DNA of 64,000 nt from Parahoeflea alexandrii (lineage in GTDB: Bacteria; Pseudomonadota; Alphaproteobacteria; Rhizobiales; Rhizobiaceae). The notes below the pieces were generated by a model, which ran no database searches, had not been told where the DNA came from, and saw only the letters and a program-made list of their open reading frames with translations. The stretch is from assembly GCF_024105735.1 (NCBI RefSeq), contig NZ_JAAAML010000001.1:496001-560000 (forward strand). Reading direction: 5' to 3'. The position numbers were made by a program, and so were the translations under genes. Below, piece after piece: positions 63,307 through 64,000 of this stretch; the first letter of the stretch is position 1; every line of letters starts with the position of its first letter.

Positions 63307-64000
63307 ATGCCCCACTCCTCACGAACCATCCGCCAGCTGGCGTTCTGGTCCATTCCGCTTGCGTTCGGGGTGATGGGGCTCAAATTCGTCGCCTGGTACC
63401 TGACCGGTTCAATCGCGCTTTACTCCGATGCGCTTGAATCGATCGTCAATGTGATTGCCGCGACGGCGGCCTTCATCGCCATCGGTTACGCGCAGAAACC
63501 TGCCGATATCTCGCACCCTTACGGCCACCACAAGGCGGAGTACTTCTCCGCCGTTCTCGAAGGTGTGCTGATTGTCGTGGCGGCGCTGCTGATTGTCCAT
63601 GAAGCAATCGGCGGGCTTCTGGAACCTCGCCGGATCGAGGCGCCGGTGCTTGGCCTGGCCGTCAATGCAAGCGCTGCCGTCATCAACGGGATCTGGGCAG
63701 CGGTGCTGCTGCGCTTTGGCCGCCGTTACCGGTCGCCGGCACTGCAGGCAGATGGCCACCACATCCTGTCGGACGTAGTCACATCGGTTGGCGTCATCTT
63801 CGGCCTGGGTCTGGCGCTGGCCTTCGATCAGCCGCGGCTTGATCCGCTGCTGGCGCTGATCGTTGCCATCAACGTGCTCTGGCAGGGCTGGAAGGTGATT
63901 GCGTCCTCCGTCGACGGGCTGATGGACCGGGCGATCGATCCGGTCGATGAGCAGCGCATCCAGGAGATCATCAAGGCTGAGGCCCATGGCGCGATCGAGG
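63307..64000 (+). CDS. Cation diffusion facilitator family metal transporter (3' end cut off)
   Basis: An ATG at 63307, five bases after the cytochrome stop, opens a frame that runs to the window edge without a stop (231 codons). The translation begins MPHSSRTIRQLAFWSIPLAF and holds CDF signatures: SDALESIVNVIAATAAFIAI, HPYGHHKAEYFSAVLEG and DGHHILSDVVTSVGV, with metal-site aspartates and histidines in helices 2 and 5. About six membrane helices are predicted, followed by the start of the cytoplasmic domain (DGLMDRAIDPVDEQRIQEII). It should export zinc, iron or manganese. It is the third gene of the trp-linked unit. Confidence 0.9.
   Translation, partial: MPHSSRTIRQLAFWSIPLAFGVMGLKFVAWYLTGSIALYSDALESIVNVIAATAAFIAIGYAQKPADISHPYGHHKAEYFSAVLEGVLIVVAALLIVHEAIGGLLEPRRIEAPVLGLAVNASAAVINGIWAAVLLRFGRRYRSPALQADGHHILSDVVTSVGVIFGLGLALAFDQPRLDPLLALIVAINVLWQGWKVIASSVDGLMDRAIDPVDEQRIQEIIKAEAHGAIE

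Overview
The window is about 64 kb of GC-rich chromosome (roughly 60% or more by eye). Gene content and protein style point to an alphaproteobacterium of the Hyphomicrobiales (rhizobial) type: a fused TrpE-TrpG behind a Trp-codon leader, ChoXWV choline uptake, a short PutA with divergent Lrp-type PutR, and DUF2333/DUF4342/extensin-like envelope proteins. A marine Rhizobiaceae member such as Hoeflea is my guess from memory, not a checked assignment. I see no rRNA, tRNA, CRISPR array, insertion sequence or prophage. The one clear compositional outlier is an AT-rich orphan membrane-protein gene at 52.2-53.7 kb.

Region 1 (1-9.9 kb) is a minus-strand catabolic operon. Reading from 8989 downwards it holds an omega-amino-acid transaminase, a CoA-acylating (methyl)malonate-semialdehyde dehydrogenase, a cupin, an N-carbamoyl-beta-alanine amidohydrolase, a class II aldolase-like protein, dihydropyrimidinase, an ABC ATPase, a GNAT acetyltransferase and two ABC permeases (the last cut by the window edge). 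A RutR-like TetR regulator diverges from it at 9208. The first enzyme of the pathway, dihydropyrimidine dehydrogenase (PreT/PreA), sits separately at 15.2-17.9 kb. Together they give a full reductive route from uracil/thymine to acetyl-CoA or propionyl-CoA. Both control regions carry TATCA and GGTCAA/TTGAC elements that may form a shared operator.

Region 2 (9.9-25.4 kb) is mixed: an SDR enzyme, arsC-arsH behind an ATCAA-N6-TTGAT box, a peroxiredoxin with divergent AraC regulator, two lipoproteins, preAT, an arylformamidase-like hydrolase, a secreted GH9 glucanase, two Gfo/Idh/MocA oxidoreductases, another SDR and a nucleoside hydrolase. Region 3 (25.4-37.5 kb) holds a periplasmic Cache-like protein followed by a chemoreceptor, the copZ-copA pair with an ArsR-type regulator, a HugZ-like heme protein, an SDR acyl-CoA dehydrogenase, choXWV, thymidine kinase and a cytochrome c.

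Region 4 (37.6-44.2 kb) is the most interesting part: five tightly packed genes (coiled-coil protein, unknown protein, AAA ATPase, unknown protein, DUF2333-like membrane protein) with overlapping starts and stops and no assigned role. They look like one membrane-linked ATPase machine. A LuxR solo lies next to it.

Region 5 (45-64 kb) holds putR/putA, an orphan GAF/HisKA_2 kinase, formate-tetrahydrofolate ligase, the AT-rich orphan, an L,D-transpeptidase/extensin pair, an atypical pyruvate kinase, a DUF4342 protein, a YHYH protein, PAP2 and DUF1206 membrane proteins, and the trp attenuator with trpE(G), a cytochrome c and a CDF metal transporter that runs off the window.
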